Part shown: in pieces, positions 9,118 through 17,680 of the stretch
How the letters are laid out: every line of letters starts with the position of its first letter
How positions within the stretch are numbered: the stretch's first letter is position 1
From: Clostridiales bacterium
Lineage (GTDB): Bacteria; Bacillota; Clostridia; Oscillospirales; Oscillospiraceae
NCBI GenBank assembly: GCA_022772525.1
Contig: JALFAD010000069.1
Span: forward strand, 1-64,000
Direction: 5' to 3'
DNA: 64,000 bases
Position numbers and translations under genes: made by a program
Notes under the pieces: model-generated
Told to the model about the DNA's origin: nothing
What the model saw: the letters and a program-made list of their open reading frames with translations, nothing else
Database searches by the model: none

Positions 9118-10119
9118 ATGATCGCGATTCTGAAACCCGGCACCACCCCCGAGCAGACCCAGCATCTTGTTAGCTGGCTGAAAACCATGAATCTGGACGT
9201 CCATATTTCTCAGGGCGCGGAAGTCACCGTTCTGGGTCTGATCGGCGATACCAGCCGGGTGGATATGGACCTTCTGAAAAGTCTGGAAATGGTAGAGACG
9301 GTCAAGCGGGTCTCTGAACCCTTCAAACAGGCAAACCGGAAATTCCATCCTCAGGACACCATTGTGGAGGCGGGCAGCGCCAGAATCGGCGGCGGTTACT
9401 TTGCCATGATCGCCGGTCCCTGCTCTGTGGAATCCGAGGAGCAGATCATTGAAGTGGCCCAAGCGGTGAAAGCCTCCGGTGCGACCATGCTTCGCGGCGG
9501 CGCCTTCAAGCCCCGCACCTCCCCCTACGCCTTCCAGGGTATGAAGGGCGAGGGTATCCGACTGCTGCTGAAGGCCAAGGAAGCAACCGGCCTTCCCATC
9601 GTGACGGAACTGATGAACATTTCCACCCTGGATCTGTTCGCGGATGTGGACGTCATTCAGGTGGGCGCGCGGAATATGCAGAATTTTGACCTTCTGAAAG
9701 AGCTGGGTAAGACCAGAAAGCCTATTCTGCTGAAGCGGGGTCTTGCCAACACCATTCAGGAGCTGCTCATGAGCGCGGAGTACATCATGAGTGAGGGCAA
9801 TGAAAACGTCATTCTCTGCGAGCGGGGCATCCGTACCTTTGAAACCGCCACTCGCAACACGCTGGACCTGTCCGCCGTGGCTGTGCTGCACAATCTGACC
9901 CACCTGCCTGTGGTAGTGGATCCCAGCCATGCCACCGGCAAGGCTGATCTGGTGGCCCCCATGGCCTATGCGGCAACCGCCGCCGGTGCCGACGGCATCA
10001 TGGTGGAGGTGCACAACAATCCTGCCTGCGCTCTGTGCGACGGCGCCCAGTCCCTGACCCCGCCCCAGTTCGATGAGCTGAGCCGGAAGGTGCGGAAGAT
10101 TCGTGAGGTTCTGGTATGA
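9118..10119 (+). CDS. aroF: 3-deoxy-7-phosphoheptulonate synthase (type I-beta-like)
   Basis: [46 protein letters not shown]. Confidence 0.95.
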   Translation: MIAILKPGTTPEQTQHLVSWLKTMNLDVHISQGAEVTVLGLIGDTSRVDMDLLKSLEMVETVKRVSEPFKQANRKFHPQDTIVEAGSARIGGGYFAMIAGPCSVESEEQIIEVAQAVKASGATMLRGGAFKPRTSPYAFQGMKGEGIRLLLKAKEATGLPIVTELMNISTLDLFADVDVIQVGARNMQNFDLLKELGKTRKPILLKRGLANTIQELLMSAEYIMSEGNENVILCERGIRTFETATRNTLDLSAVAVLHNLTHLPVVVDPSHATGKADLVAPMAYAATAAGADGIMVEVHNNPACALCDGAQSLTPPQFDELSRKVRKIREVLV

Positions 10120-10946
10120 ATGTTGGTATTCTGGGTCTTGGCCTGATCGGCGGCTCCCTTGCCCGGGCCTATGCGCTGGAAGGGCACACCGTTTACGCAA
10201 TTCAGAGAAACGAGGCCATGCTGTCCTTTGCCATGCTGGCAGGCGCGGTGCATGGCAAGCTGAATGAAGAGACCATTCCCAAGTGCGACCTGATTCTGCT
10301 GGCGATCTACCCCGACGGCAGCGCCTCCTGGCTGGAAAAGAACGCCCCTCTGATTTCCAAAAACACACTGGTGCTGGACTGTTGCGGCGTGAAGCGGGAA
10401 ATCTGCACCCGGTGCTTCCCTGTGGCAAAGCAGTACGGCTTTACCTTTGTGGGCGGTCATCCTATGGCCGGTTCTCAGTTCTCCGGCTTCAAATACAGCC
10501 GGGCTGATTTGTTTGCCGGCGCGCCCATGGTGCTGGTGCCCCCGGTGTTTGACGATATTGCCCTGCTCCAGCGGGTCAAGGATGCCCTGAAGCCCTGCCA
10601 TTTCGGCTTCTTTTCCGTCACCACTGCGGAGGAACACGACAAGATGATTGCCTTCACCTCCCAGATGCCCCACATTCTGAGCAACGCCTTTATTAAATCC
10701 CCCACTGCTCTGAAACACAAGGGCTTTTCGGCGGGCAGTTATAAGGATCTGACCCGGGTCGCGTGGCTGAATCCGCAAATGTGGGCGGAGCTGTTTCTGG
10801 AGAACCGGGACAACGTTCTGTTTGAACTGGATTACTATATTGAGAGCTTGAAGCAATACCAGCAGGCCATCCGGGATAAGGACATGGACGCTCTGGTGCA
10901 GCTGCTGGACGAGGGCAAGAAGCGAAAGGAAGAGGTGGACGGATGA
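10116..10946 (+). CDS. tyrA: Prephenate dehydrogenase
   Basis: [40 protein letters not shown]; overlaps aroF stop. Confidence 0.9.
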   Translation: MNVGILGLGLIGGSLARAYALEGHTVYAIQRNEAMLSFAMLAGAVHGKLNEETIPKCDLILLAIYPDGSASWLEKNAPLISKNTLVLDCCGVKREICTRCFPVAKQYGFTFVGGHPMAGSQFSGFKYSRADLFAGAPMVLVPPVFDDIALLQRVKDALKPCHFGFFSVTTAEEHDKMIAFTSQMPHILSNAFIKSPTALKHKGFSAGSYKDLTRVAWLNPQMWAELFLENRDNVLFELDYYIESLKQYQQAIRDKDMDALVQLLDEGKKRKEEVDG

Positions 10947-11977
10947 ATACCGTAACCGTCAGCGCATCCAAAACCTATGACATTCTCATTGGCAGCGGTC
11001 TGCTGTCTCAACTGGGAGCACAGGTAAAAAAGCTGGGCAAGGTCTCGAAAATCTGCGTGGTCAGCGAAACTACCGTCTTTCCTCTCTACGGGAAAACAGT
11101 GACGGAAAGTCTGGAAAACGCCGGGTTTTCTGTGGTGGATTTCGTTTTTCCCGCTGGCGAGGAAAGCAAAAACGGCTCTGTTTTTCTGGAGCTTCTGAAT
11201 TTTCTGGCACAAAGCGGGCTGACCCGTTCCGACATTATCGTCGCTCTGGGCGGCGGCGTTACCGGCGACCTTGCCGGGTTCGCGGCAGCAAGCTTTCTGC
11301 GGGGTATTCGCTTTGTTCAGGTCCCCACTACCCTGCTGGCAGCGGTGGATTCCTCGGTGGGCGGCAAAACCGCCATCGATCTGCCTGCGGGCAAGAATCT
11401 GGCGGGCGCCTTCTGCCAGCCCAGTCTGGTGCTGTGTGATATCGACACCTTAAACACGCTGCCCACCGACATTTTCCGGGACGGCTGCGCTGAAGTCATC
11501 AAGTACGGTATTCTGTACGACCCCGTGCTGTTCGCCCACTTGGAAGAAAAAGGGTTGGACTTTGACCGGAAGGCCGTCATTACCCGCTGCGTGGAATTAA
11601 AGCGGGATGTGGTCATGGAGGACGAATTCGACACCGGAGCACGGATGAAGCTGAATCTGGGCCACACCATCGGGCATGGCGTGGAGGCTAAGAGCAATTT
11701 CACCCTGTCCCACGGGAAATCCGTTGCCATCGGCATGGCAATCGTCAGCCGTGCTTCCGGATGCGCCGACACACAACAGATTCTCGCCCTTCTGGAACGG
11801 TTCGGGCTGCCCACCCACACGGACTACACCGCCGATGAGATTCTCTCCTACGCCTTGTCCGATAAAAAGCGCTCCGGTGATCTGGTGAAGTTGATTCTTC
11901 CCAATGCCATCGGCGATTGCTCCATCGTACCGACCCCGGTGGACAAACTGAAATCCTTTATTCAGGCAGGTCTGTAA
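10943..11977 (+). CDS. aroB: 3-dehydroquinate synthase
   Basis: ALGGGVTGDLAGFAAASFLRGIRFVQVPTTLLAAVDSSVGGKTAID. Confidence 0.96.
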   Translation: MNTVTVSASKTYDILIGSGLLSQLGAQVKKLGKVSKICVVSETTVFPLYGKTVTESLENAGFSVVDFVFPAGEESKNGSVFLELLNFLAQSGLTRSDIIVALGGGVTGDLAGFAAASFLRGIRFVQVPTTLLAAVDSSVGGKTAIDLPAGKNLAGAFCQPSLVLCDIDTLNTLPTDIFRDGCAEVIKYGILYDPVLFAHLEEKGLDFDRKAVITRCVELKRDVVMEDEFDTGARMKLNLGHTIGHGVEAKSNFTLSHGKSVAIGMAIVSRASGCADTQQILALLERFGLPTHTDYTADEILSYALSDKKRSGDLVKLILPNAIGDCSIVPTPVDKLKSFIQAGL

Positions 11978-11979
11978 AT

Positions 11980-13170
11980 ATGGACATTACCCTTCAACCC
12001 CGGCACTTACGAGGAGATATCACGGTTATTCCCTCCAAGTCGCAGGCGCACCGGCTGCTCATCTGCGCTGCCTTTGCGGATGCGCCAACCATTCTGGAAT
12101 GCCCGGAAACTAACCGGGATATGGATGCTACCGCCGGGTGTCTCAACGCACTGGGCGCAGATATTGTAAAAAACGAAACTGGTTATACCGTAAATCCTGT
12201 AGGCAGAATTCCCCCAAAAGCGGAACTCAACGTTCATGACAGTGGTTCCACCCTTCGCTTTCTCCTTCCGATTGCCGGCGCGCTGGGTGTCGACACTACT
12301 TTTCGCATGGAGGGCAGGCTCCCGCAGCGGCCTCTGTCTCCCATGTGGGAGGAAATGGAGCGGATGGGCTGCAGCCTTTCCCGGCCTACTGCCGATACCA
12401 TACGCTGCACTGGAAAGTTAAGGCCGGGAAACTACTTCATTGACGGCAGCGTTTCCAGCCAGTATATTACCGGCCTGCTGCTGGCACTTTCCCTGCTGGA
12501 TGCCCCCAGCGAGCTGGAAATCACCGGAAAGATTGAGTCCAGACCGTATATTCAGCTGACGAATGATGCCCTTTCTCTGTTTGGCGCAGACCCAGAGCAT
12601 CCCGGCGCGGTACGGTTCCATTCCCCGGGAAACCTGACCGTTGAGGGAGACTGGAGCAACGGCGCGTTCTTCCTTGCCGCAAACGAGCTTGGAAGCGATC
12701 TGAACATTCAAGGCCTGAAGTCAGATTCTTCTCAGGGAGATCGGGCCGCAGCAGAACTGCTGCCAAGGCTGCTGCAAGATACGCAAATGGTTGACGCCGG
12801 AGATATTCCGGATCTGGTACCGATTCTGTCCGTGGTGGCGGCCTGCAAAAACGGCGCGGAATTTACGAACATCCGTCGGCTGCGGTTGAAGGAATCCGAC
12901 CGGGTAGCTTCTGTTATCGCCATGATTACGGCTCTGGGCGGCAGGGCGGAAGCGGACGAGAATACGCTTCACGTTTTCGGCACTGGACTGACCGGCGGAA
13001 CGGTGGACAGTGTCAACGACCACCGCATCGCCATGTCCGCCGCCATAGCCGCCACCGTTTGTAAGGAGCCAGTGACGATTCTCGGCGCGGATTGTGTCAA
13101 AAAATCGTATCCCAAATTTTTTGAGGAATACCGCCGGTTAGGAGGAAATTATGAGCAGCACCTACGGTGA
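11980..13170 (+). CDS. aroA: 3-phosphoshikimate 1-carboxyvinyltransferase (EPSP synthase)
   Basis: PSKSQAHRLLICAAFAD..LNVHDSGSTLRFLLPIAGALG..RLKESDRVASV..DHRIAMSAA. Confidence 0.95.
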   Translation: MDITLQPRHLRGDITVIPSKSQAHRLLICAAFADAPTILECPETNRDMDATAGCLNALGADIVKNETGYTVNPVGRIPPKAELNVHDSGSTLRFLLPIAGALGVDTTFRMEGRLPQRPLSPMWEEMERMGCSLSRPTADTIRCTGKLRPGNYFIDGSVSSQYITGLLLALSLLDAPSELEITGKIESRPYIQLTNDALSLFGADPEHPGAVRFHSPGNLTVEGDWSNGAFFLAANELGSDLNIQGLKSDSSQGDRAAAELLPRLLQDTQMVDAGDIPDLVPILSVVAACKNGAEFTNIRRLRLKESDRVASVIAMITALGGRAEADENTLHVFGTGLTGGTVDSVNDHRIAMSAAIAATVCKEPVTILGADCVKKSYPKFFEEYRRLGGNYEQHLR

Positions 13171-14242
13171 AAATTTGAAACTGACCATCTTCGGGCAGTC
13201 CCACGGAGCCGCCGTCGGCATGACGCTGGATGGCATACCGGCAGGGCTTCCCGTGGATTTTGACGAATTGCAGGCCTTTCTGAATCGCCGTGCGCCGGGG
13301 CAGAATTGCTGGTCTACCCCCCGGAAGGAAGAGGATCGCCCGGAATTTCTGGCGGGGATTCTGGATGGCTTTACCTGCGGCGCGCCCATTGCCGCCGTCA
13401 TTCACAACACAAACACCCGCTCCGGCGACTATGCCAACCTGCGCGACTGCCCCCGCCCGGGACACGCGGACTACACCGCTCAGGTCAAGTATGGCGGCTT
13501 TCAGGACGCGGCAGGCGGCGGACATTTCTCCGGGCGGCTGACAGCGCCCCTATGCATCGCGGGAGGACTGTGTAAACAGTGGCTGGCGGAACGGGGCATT
13601 CGCGTTGCCGCGCGGATTGCAGCCATTGCCGGAGTTGCGGATGACTTTGCAGTGAATCCCCTGAATCCCCAACTGGATTTGATTGGAAACGATTTTCCCG
13701 TCTTCTCCCCTGACGCCGGGGCGCGGATGCGGGAGAAAATTGCCGAGGCAAGGTCGGATAGTGACAGTGTGGGCGGCATCATCGAGTGCTATATCACCGG
13801 GGTGCCTGCCGGATTGGGAGAGCCCATGTTCGGCGGTGTGGAGAGCCGGATCGCACAGATCGTCTACGGCATACCTGCCGTGAAATCCGTAGAATTTGGC
13901 GCGGGCCGTGAGGCCGCCAATTTGCGCGGCAGCCAGTGCAACGACGCCTTTACCATTGCCGATGGGGAGATTCGCACGCTGACCAACAACGCGGGCGGTA
14001 TTCTGGGCGGCATTACCAATGGGATGCCGGTTATTTTCCGGGCCGCCATCAAGCCCACGCCGTCCATTTCCCGGCCCCAGCAGAGCGTTTCTCTGAGCAA
14101 GGGAGCGGTGCAGGAGCTGGTGGTAAAAGGCCGTCACGATCCCTGCATTGTTCCCAGAGCGGTTCCCGTGATTGAGGCGGCTGCGGCTATCGCCATGTTT
14201 GACCTGATTCTGGGGAATACGCAGACAGACAGGAGGAAGTAA
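13151..14242 (+). CDS. aroC: Chorismate synthase
   Basis: MSSTYGENLKLTIFGQSHGAAVGMTLDGIPAG. Confidence 0.96.
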   Translation: MSSTYGENLKLTIFGQSHGAAVGMTLDGIPAGLPVDFDELQAFLNRRAPGQNCWSTPRKEEDRPEFLAGILDGFTCGAPIAAVIHNTNTRSGDYANLRDCPRPGHADYTAQVKYGGFQDAAGGGHFSGRLTAPLCIAGGLCKQWLAERGIRVAARIAAIAGVADDFAVNPLNPQLDLIGNDFPVFSPDAGARMREKIAEARSDSDSVGGIIECYITGVPAGLGEPMFGGVESRIAQIVYGIPAVKSVEFGAGREAANLRGSQCNDAFTIADGEIRTLTNNAGGILGGITNGMPVIFRAAIKPTPSISRPQQSVSLSKGAVQELVVKGRHDPCIVPRAVPVIEAAAAIAMFDLILGNTQTDRRK

Positions 14243-14246
14243 AGCC

Positions 14247-15389
14247 ATGGATTTGTCAGAAATTCGTCAGCAAATTGATGAAATCGATCAGGAGCTGGTG
14301 GGGCTGTTCTGCCGGCGGATGGGCCTGTCCGCACAGGTTGCCGACTACAAAAAAGCCAACAATCTGCCGATTTTTGCTCCCGCCCGGGAACGGGCCATTC
14401 TGCAAAAGGTTGCGGAGCTTGCCGGCCCGGAGATGGAGAACTACACCCGGGTGCTGTACTCCATGCTCTTTGAGCTGAGCCGCAGCTACCAGAGCAAGCG
14501 CAACGGTGAAATCAGTCCGCTGTACCAGTCCATTTTCAAAGCCATTGAGGAGACGCCAAAGCTATTCCCACAGGCGCCTACTGTAGCCTGTCAGGGCGTG
14601 GAGGGAGCCTACTCCCAGATTGCCTGTGAGAAAATCTTCAAAAGCCCCTTCATTATGTACTTCAAAAACTTTGAGGGGGTCTTCAACGCCATTGAGCAGG
14701 GTATGTGCCAATACGGCGTTCTGCCCATTGAAAATTCCACAGCAGGCTCCGTCACCAAGGTTTACGACCTGATGATCCGGCACAATTTCTCCATCGTCCG
14801 CACTTTCCGGCTGAAGGTGGACCACAATCTGCTGGCAAATCCCGGCGCTTCCCTTTCCGACATCAAGACCATCTATTCCCACGAACAGGCCATCAATCAA
14901 TGCAGCGACTTCCTTCGCGGTCTGCCGGGGGTGGACGTGGTCGCCGTGGAAAACACCGCAGTGGCGGCAGAAATGGTGACAAAAAACGGTCAGAAGGACG
15001 TTGCCGCCCTGTCCAGCCGCTCCTGTGCGGAGCTGTACGGGCTGAGCTGCCTTGCAGCCTCCGTGCAGGACAAGGGAAACAACCGCACCCGGTTCATCTG
15101 CATCAGCAAGAATCTGGAGATCTACCCCGGTTCCGACAAAACCAGCATCATGATGGTCCTGCCCCACAAGCCCGGCGCTCTGTATAAGGTGCTGGCCCGT
15201 CTTTACACGCTGGGCATCAATGTAACTAAGCTGGAATCCCGGCCCATTCCCGACCGGGAATTTGAATTCATGTTCTATTTCGATCTGGACACCTCCATTT
15301 ATTCCGAGGAATATATACAGCTCATGTGCGAGCTGGATGAATTGTGCGAGGAGTTCAAGTATCTGGGCAGCTATACCGAGGTGATTTGA
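14247..15389 (+). CDS. pheA: Bifunctional chorismate mutase/prephenate dehydratase
   Basis: N-terminal chorismate mutase IRQQIDEIDQELVGLFCRRM; PDT VACQGVEGAYSQIA; C-terminal ACT ESRPIPDREFEFMFYFDL. Confidence 0.94.
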   Translation: MDLSEIRQQIDEIDQELVGLFCRRMGLSAQVADYKKANNLPIFAPARERAILQKVAELAGPEMENYTRVLYSMLFELSRSYQSKRNGEISPLYQSIFKAIEETPKLFPQAPTVACQGVEGAYSQIACEKIFKSPFIMYFKNFEGVFNAIEQGMCQYGVLPIENSTAGSVTKVYDLMIRHNFSIVRTFRLKVDHNLLANPGASLSDIKTIYSHEQAINQCSDFLRGLPGVDVVAVENTAVAAEMVTKNGQKDVAALSSRSCAELYGLSCLAASVQDKGNNRTRFICISKNLEIYPGSDKTSIMMVLPHKPGALYKVLARLYTLGINVTKLESRPIPDREFEFMFYFDLDTSIYSEEYIQLMCELDELCEEFKYLGSYTEVI

Positions 15390-16615
15390 TGAAATGCGGC
15401 TTATTGGGGCGGAAGCTGGGACACAGCTACTCCCCCCAGATTCACGGGATGCTGGGCGATTATTCCTATACGCTTTTTGAAAAAGAGCCGGAACAGCTGG
15501 CTTCCTTTCTCAAGGATGGAGATTTTGCATGCATCAATGTAACCATTCCCTACAAAAAAGATGTGATTCCCTATCTGGATGAACTATCCCCTGCCGCCCG
15601 GAAAATCGGTTCTGTAAATACCATTGTGCGCAGAGCGGATGGCACGCTCTATGGGCACAACTCCGACTATTTTGGCTTTGTCTCGCTGGTAAGGCACAGC
15701 GGCATCGTTGTGGATGAGAAAAAGGTTCTGGTTCTGGGCAGCGGCGGCACCTCCAATATGGTCGTGACGGCGCTGAAGGATTTGGGAGCCATTCCTGTTG
15801 TGATTTCCCGTTCCGGAGAAAATAATTACGACAATCTGCACCTTCACGCCGACGCGTCCGTGATCGTCAACGCAACACCCGTAGGTATGTATCCCAACAC
15901 CGGCGTCTCTCCCATCGACCTGAACCGCTTCCCCAAATTGGAGGGCGTGTTGGATGTAATCTACAACCCCGCAAAAACCAAATTGCTGCTGGATGCCGAA
16001 GCTTTGGGCATTCCTCACGAAAACGGCCTGTGGATGCTGGTCGCCCAGGCAAAGGAAGCCTCGGAATATTTTACAGAAAAGAAGCTGCCGGACAGCTGCA
16101 TTGGAAAAATTCATCACATTTTGTCCTGTCAGATGAAAAATATCGTCCTTATTGGGATGCCCGGCTGCGGAAAAAGCACCGTTGGTTCGCTGCTGGCAGA
16201 GAAACTGGGACGGTCCTTCGTGGACGCTGATGACGAAATCATCCAAATGGCAGGAAAATCCATTCCCGAAATTTTTGCCCAGGACGGAGAAGAGGTTTTC
16301 CGCAAATGGGAGACGGAAGTTCTGGACAATTGCGGCAAGCAATCCGGTTTGGTGATTGCCACCGGCGGCGGCTGTGTCACCCGGATGCACAACTACCCTG
16401 CCCTTCATCAGAATGGGAACATTGTCTGGCTGAAGCGGTGCCTGTCCCTGCTGCCAACGGAGGGGCGGCCTTTGTCTCAGACCAGCTGTCTGGAGGAAAT
16501 GTACACGGTTCGGAAGCCCATGTATGAGGCATTCGCCGATATCCGGGTGGAAAACACCGGGAGTCCGGAACAGACAGCTGACGAAATCTTGTCACAGCTG
16601 GAGGGTTTGTCATGA
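15389..16615 (+). CDS. Shikimate dehydrogenase - shikimate kinase fusion
   Basis: AroE: MKCGLLGRKLGHSYSPQIHGMLG..NVTIPYKKDV..GSGGTSNMV; AroK: NIVLIGMPGCGKSTVGSLLAEKLGRSFVDADDEI..VIATGGGCV. Confidence 0.93.
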   Translation: MKCGLLGRKLGHSYSPQIHGMLGDYSYTLFEKEPEQLASFLKDGDFACINVTIPYKKDVIPYLDELSPAARKIGSVNTIVRRADGTLYGHNSDYFGFVSLVRHSGIVVDEKKVLVLGSGGTSNMVVTALKDLGAIPVVISRSGENNYDNLHLHADASVIVNATPVGMYPNTGVSPIDLNRFPKLEGVLDVIYNPAKTKLLLDAEALGIPHENGLWMLVAQAKEASEYFTEKKLPDSCIGKIHHILSCQMKNIVLIGMPGCGKSTVGSLLAEKLGRSFVDADDEIIQMAGKSIPEIFAQDGEEVFRKWETEVLDNCGKQSGLVIATGGGCVTRMHNYPALHQNGNIVWLKRCLSLLPTEGRPLSQTSCLEEMYTVRKPMYEAFADIRVENTGSPEQTADEILSQLEGLS

Positions 16616-17043
16616 AAATTCTGGTAATCAACGGCCCGAATCTGAATATGCTGGGCATCCGGGAGCCGGGAATCTACGGAAAAAACACCTTTGCCGATCT
16701 TCTTACCCTGCTGGAGGACGCCGCAAAGGAGCTGGGCGTAGAAGTCGAACAGTATCAGTCCAACCATGAGGGGGATATAGTCGACAAAATTCAATGGGCC
16801 TACGGAAAAATTGACGGAATCGTTATCAATCCCGCCGCCTATACCCACACCTCCGTGGCAATTCTGGACGCGCTGAAGGCAGTGTCCATCCCTGCTGTAG
16901 AGGTGCACATTTCCGATGTGGACGCCCGGGAACCCTTCCGGCAGAAATCCTATGTTGGGATGGCGTGCTGCAAGACCATCAAGGGTCACGGTTTTCAGGG
17001 CTACCGGGAAGCGATGCGATACCTTGTAGAACAATATGGCTGA
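16612..17043 (+). CDS. aroQ: Type II 3-dehydroquinate dehydratase
   Basis: MKILVINGPNLNMLGIREPGIYG..QSNHEGDIVDKIQ..INPAAYTHTSVAI. Confidence 0.96.
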   Translation: MKILVINGPNLNMLGIREPGIYGKNTFADLLTLLEDAAKELGVEVEQYQSNHEGDIVDKIQWAYGKIDGIVINPAAYTHTSVAILDALKAVSIPAVEVHISDVDAREPFRQKSYVGMACCKTIKGHGFQGYREAMRYLVEQYG

Positions 17044-17048
17044 TACTA

Positions 17049-17205
17049 GTTTTTCATAAAACGGTTAAATACCGTTTTATGAGACCGCTGTCAAGCGGTC
17101 GGCGGCATCGCCGCTAAAAAACGTAGTCCATACATTTCTCGCCGCCACTGGCGGCCTGCGCACAAAGCGCAGGATAAAATGGTATTAACCATTTTATTGA
17201 GAAAT
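17049..17205. repeat. Two adjacent cloverleaf-like palindromic units in inverted orientation
   Basis: Unit 1: closing gttttt/aaaaac around three hairpins; unit 2: closing atttctc/gagaaat around three hairpins in mirrored order. Confidence 0.6.
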
Positions 17206-17284
17206 AATATGAAAATACGGCGTGTTGCAAAATACTGCAACACGCCATCTGAGTATCTTCCTCCTCCCTTTCGGTATACAGAAA

Positions 17285-17322
17285 AAAGCAGGAAGATACG
17301 CTAACGCATACCTTCCTGCTTC
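17285..17322 (-). terminator. Intrinsic terminator downstream of tRNA-Leu
   Basis: Minus strand: agcaggaag...cttcctgct followed by TTTTTTC. Confidence 0.65.
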
Positions 17323-17325
17323 CTT

Positions 17326-17413
17326 TGGTGGGCGAGGCGGGACTTGAACCCGCACGTCCGCAGTGAACACTAGAACCTGAATCTAGCGAGTCTACCAATT
17401 CCACCACTCGCCC
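17326..17413 (-). tRNA. tRNA-Leu (anticodon CAG)
   Basis: GGGCGAG...CTAGATTCAGGTTCTAG...GGTTCAAGTCC...CTCGCCCACCA; long variable arm; CCA encoded. Confidence 0.93.
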
Positions 17414-17680
17414 ATGTTGCGTCGTTATCTCTCAACGACTCGGACATTGTAACACAGGTTCTTATATTTGTCAACACGAAAATTATCATCCGACATCTTT
17501 TCTCAACACGTGGCGGATAGAGCCATACATAGCCACAGTCTGGCAGATTGTGCTGAAGCGGTTTACCGGGAGTACCGCCATTCCTCCTGGTCCATGGACT
17601 GCCTGGCAAATTCTATCAAATCGGTACGTGGCTCGGCACACGAATCGTTCCCTTTCTGATCTCAAGTACAGGACTCTCCC

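Noticed and set aside
8920-9118. T-box or riboswitch in front of aroF
   Set aside because: No GGTGGTACCGCG-type T-box core; the F/Y-rich leader ORF and mutually exclusive hairpins explain the region better
9100-10428. 442-aa minus ORF antisense to aroF/tyrA
   Set aside because: Shadow ORF of well-supported aro genes
17049-17205. Cloverleaf units as tRNA genes
   Set aside because: No T-loop GTTCRA or D-loop GG consensus and no anticodon loop geometry; only the topology resembles a cloverleaf
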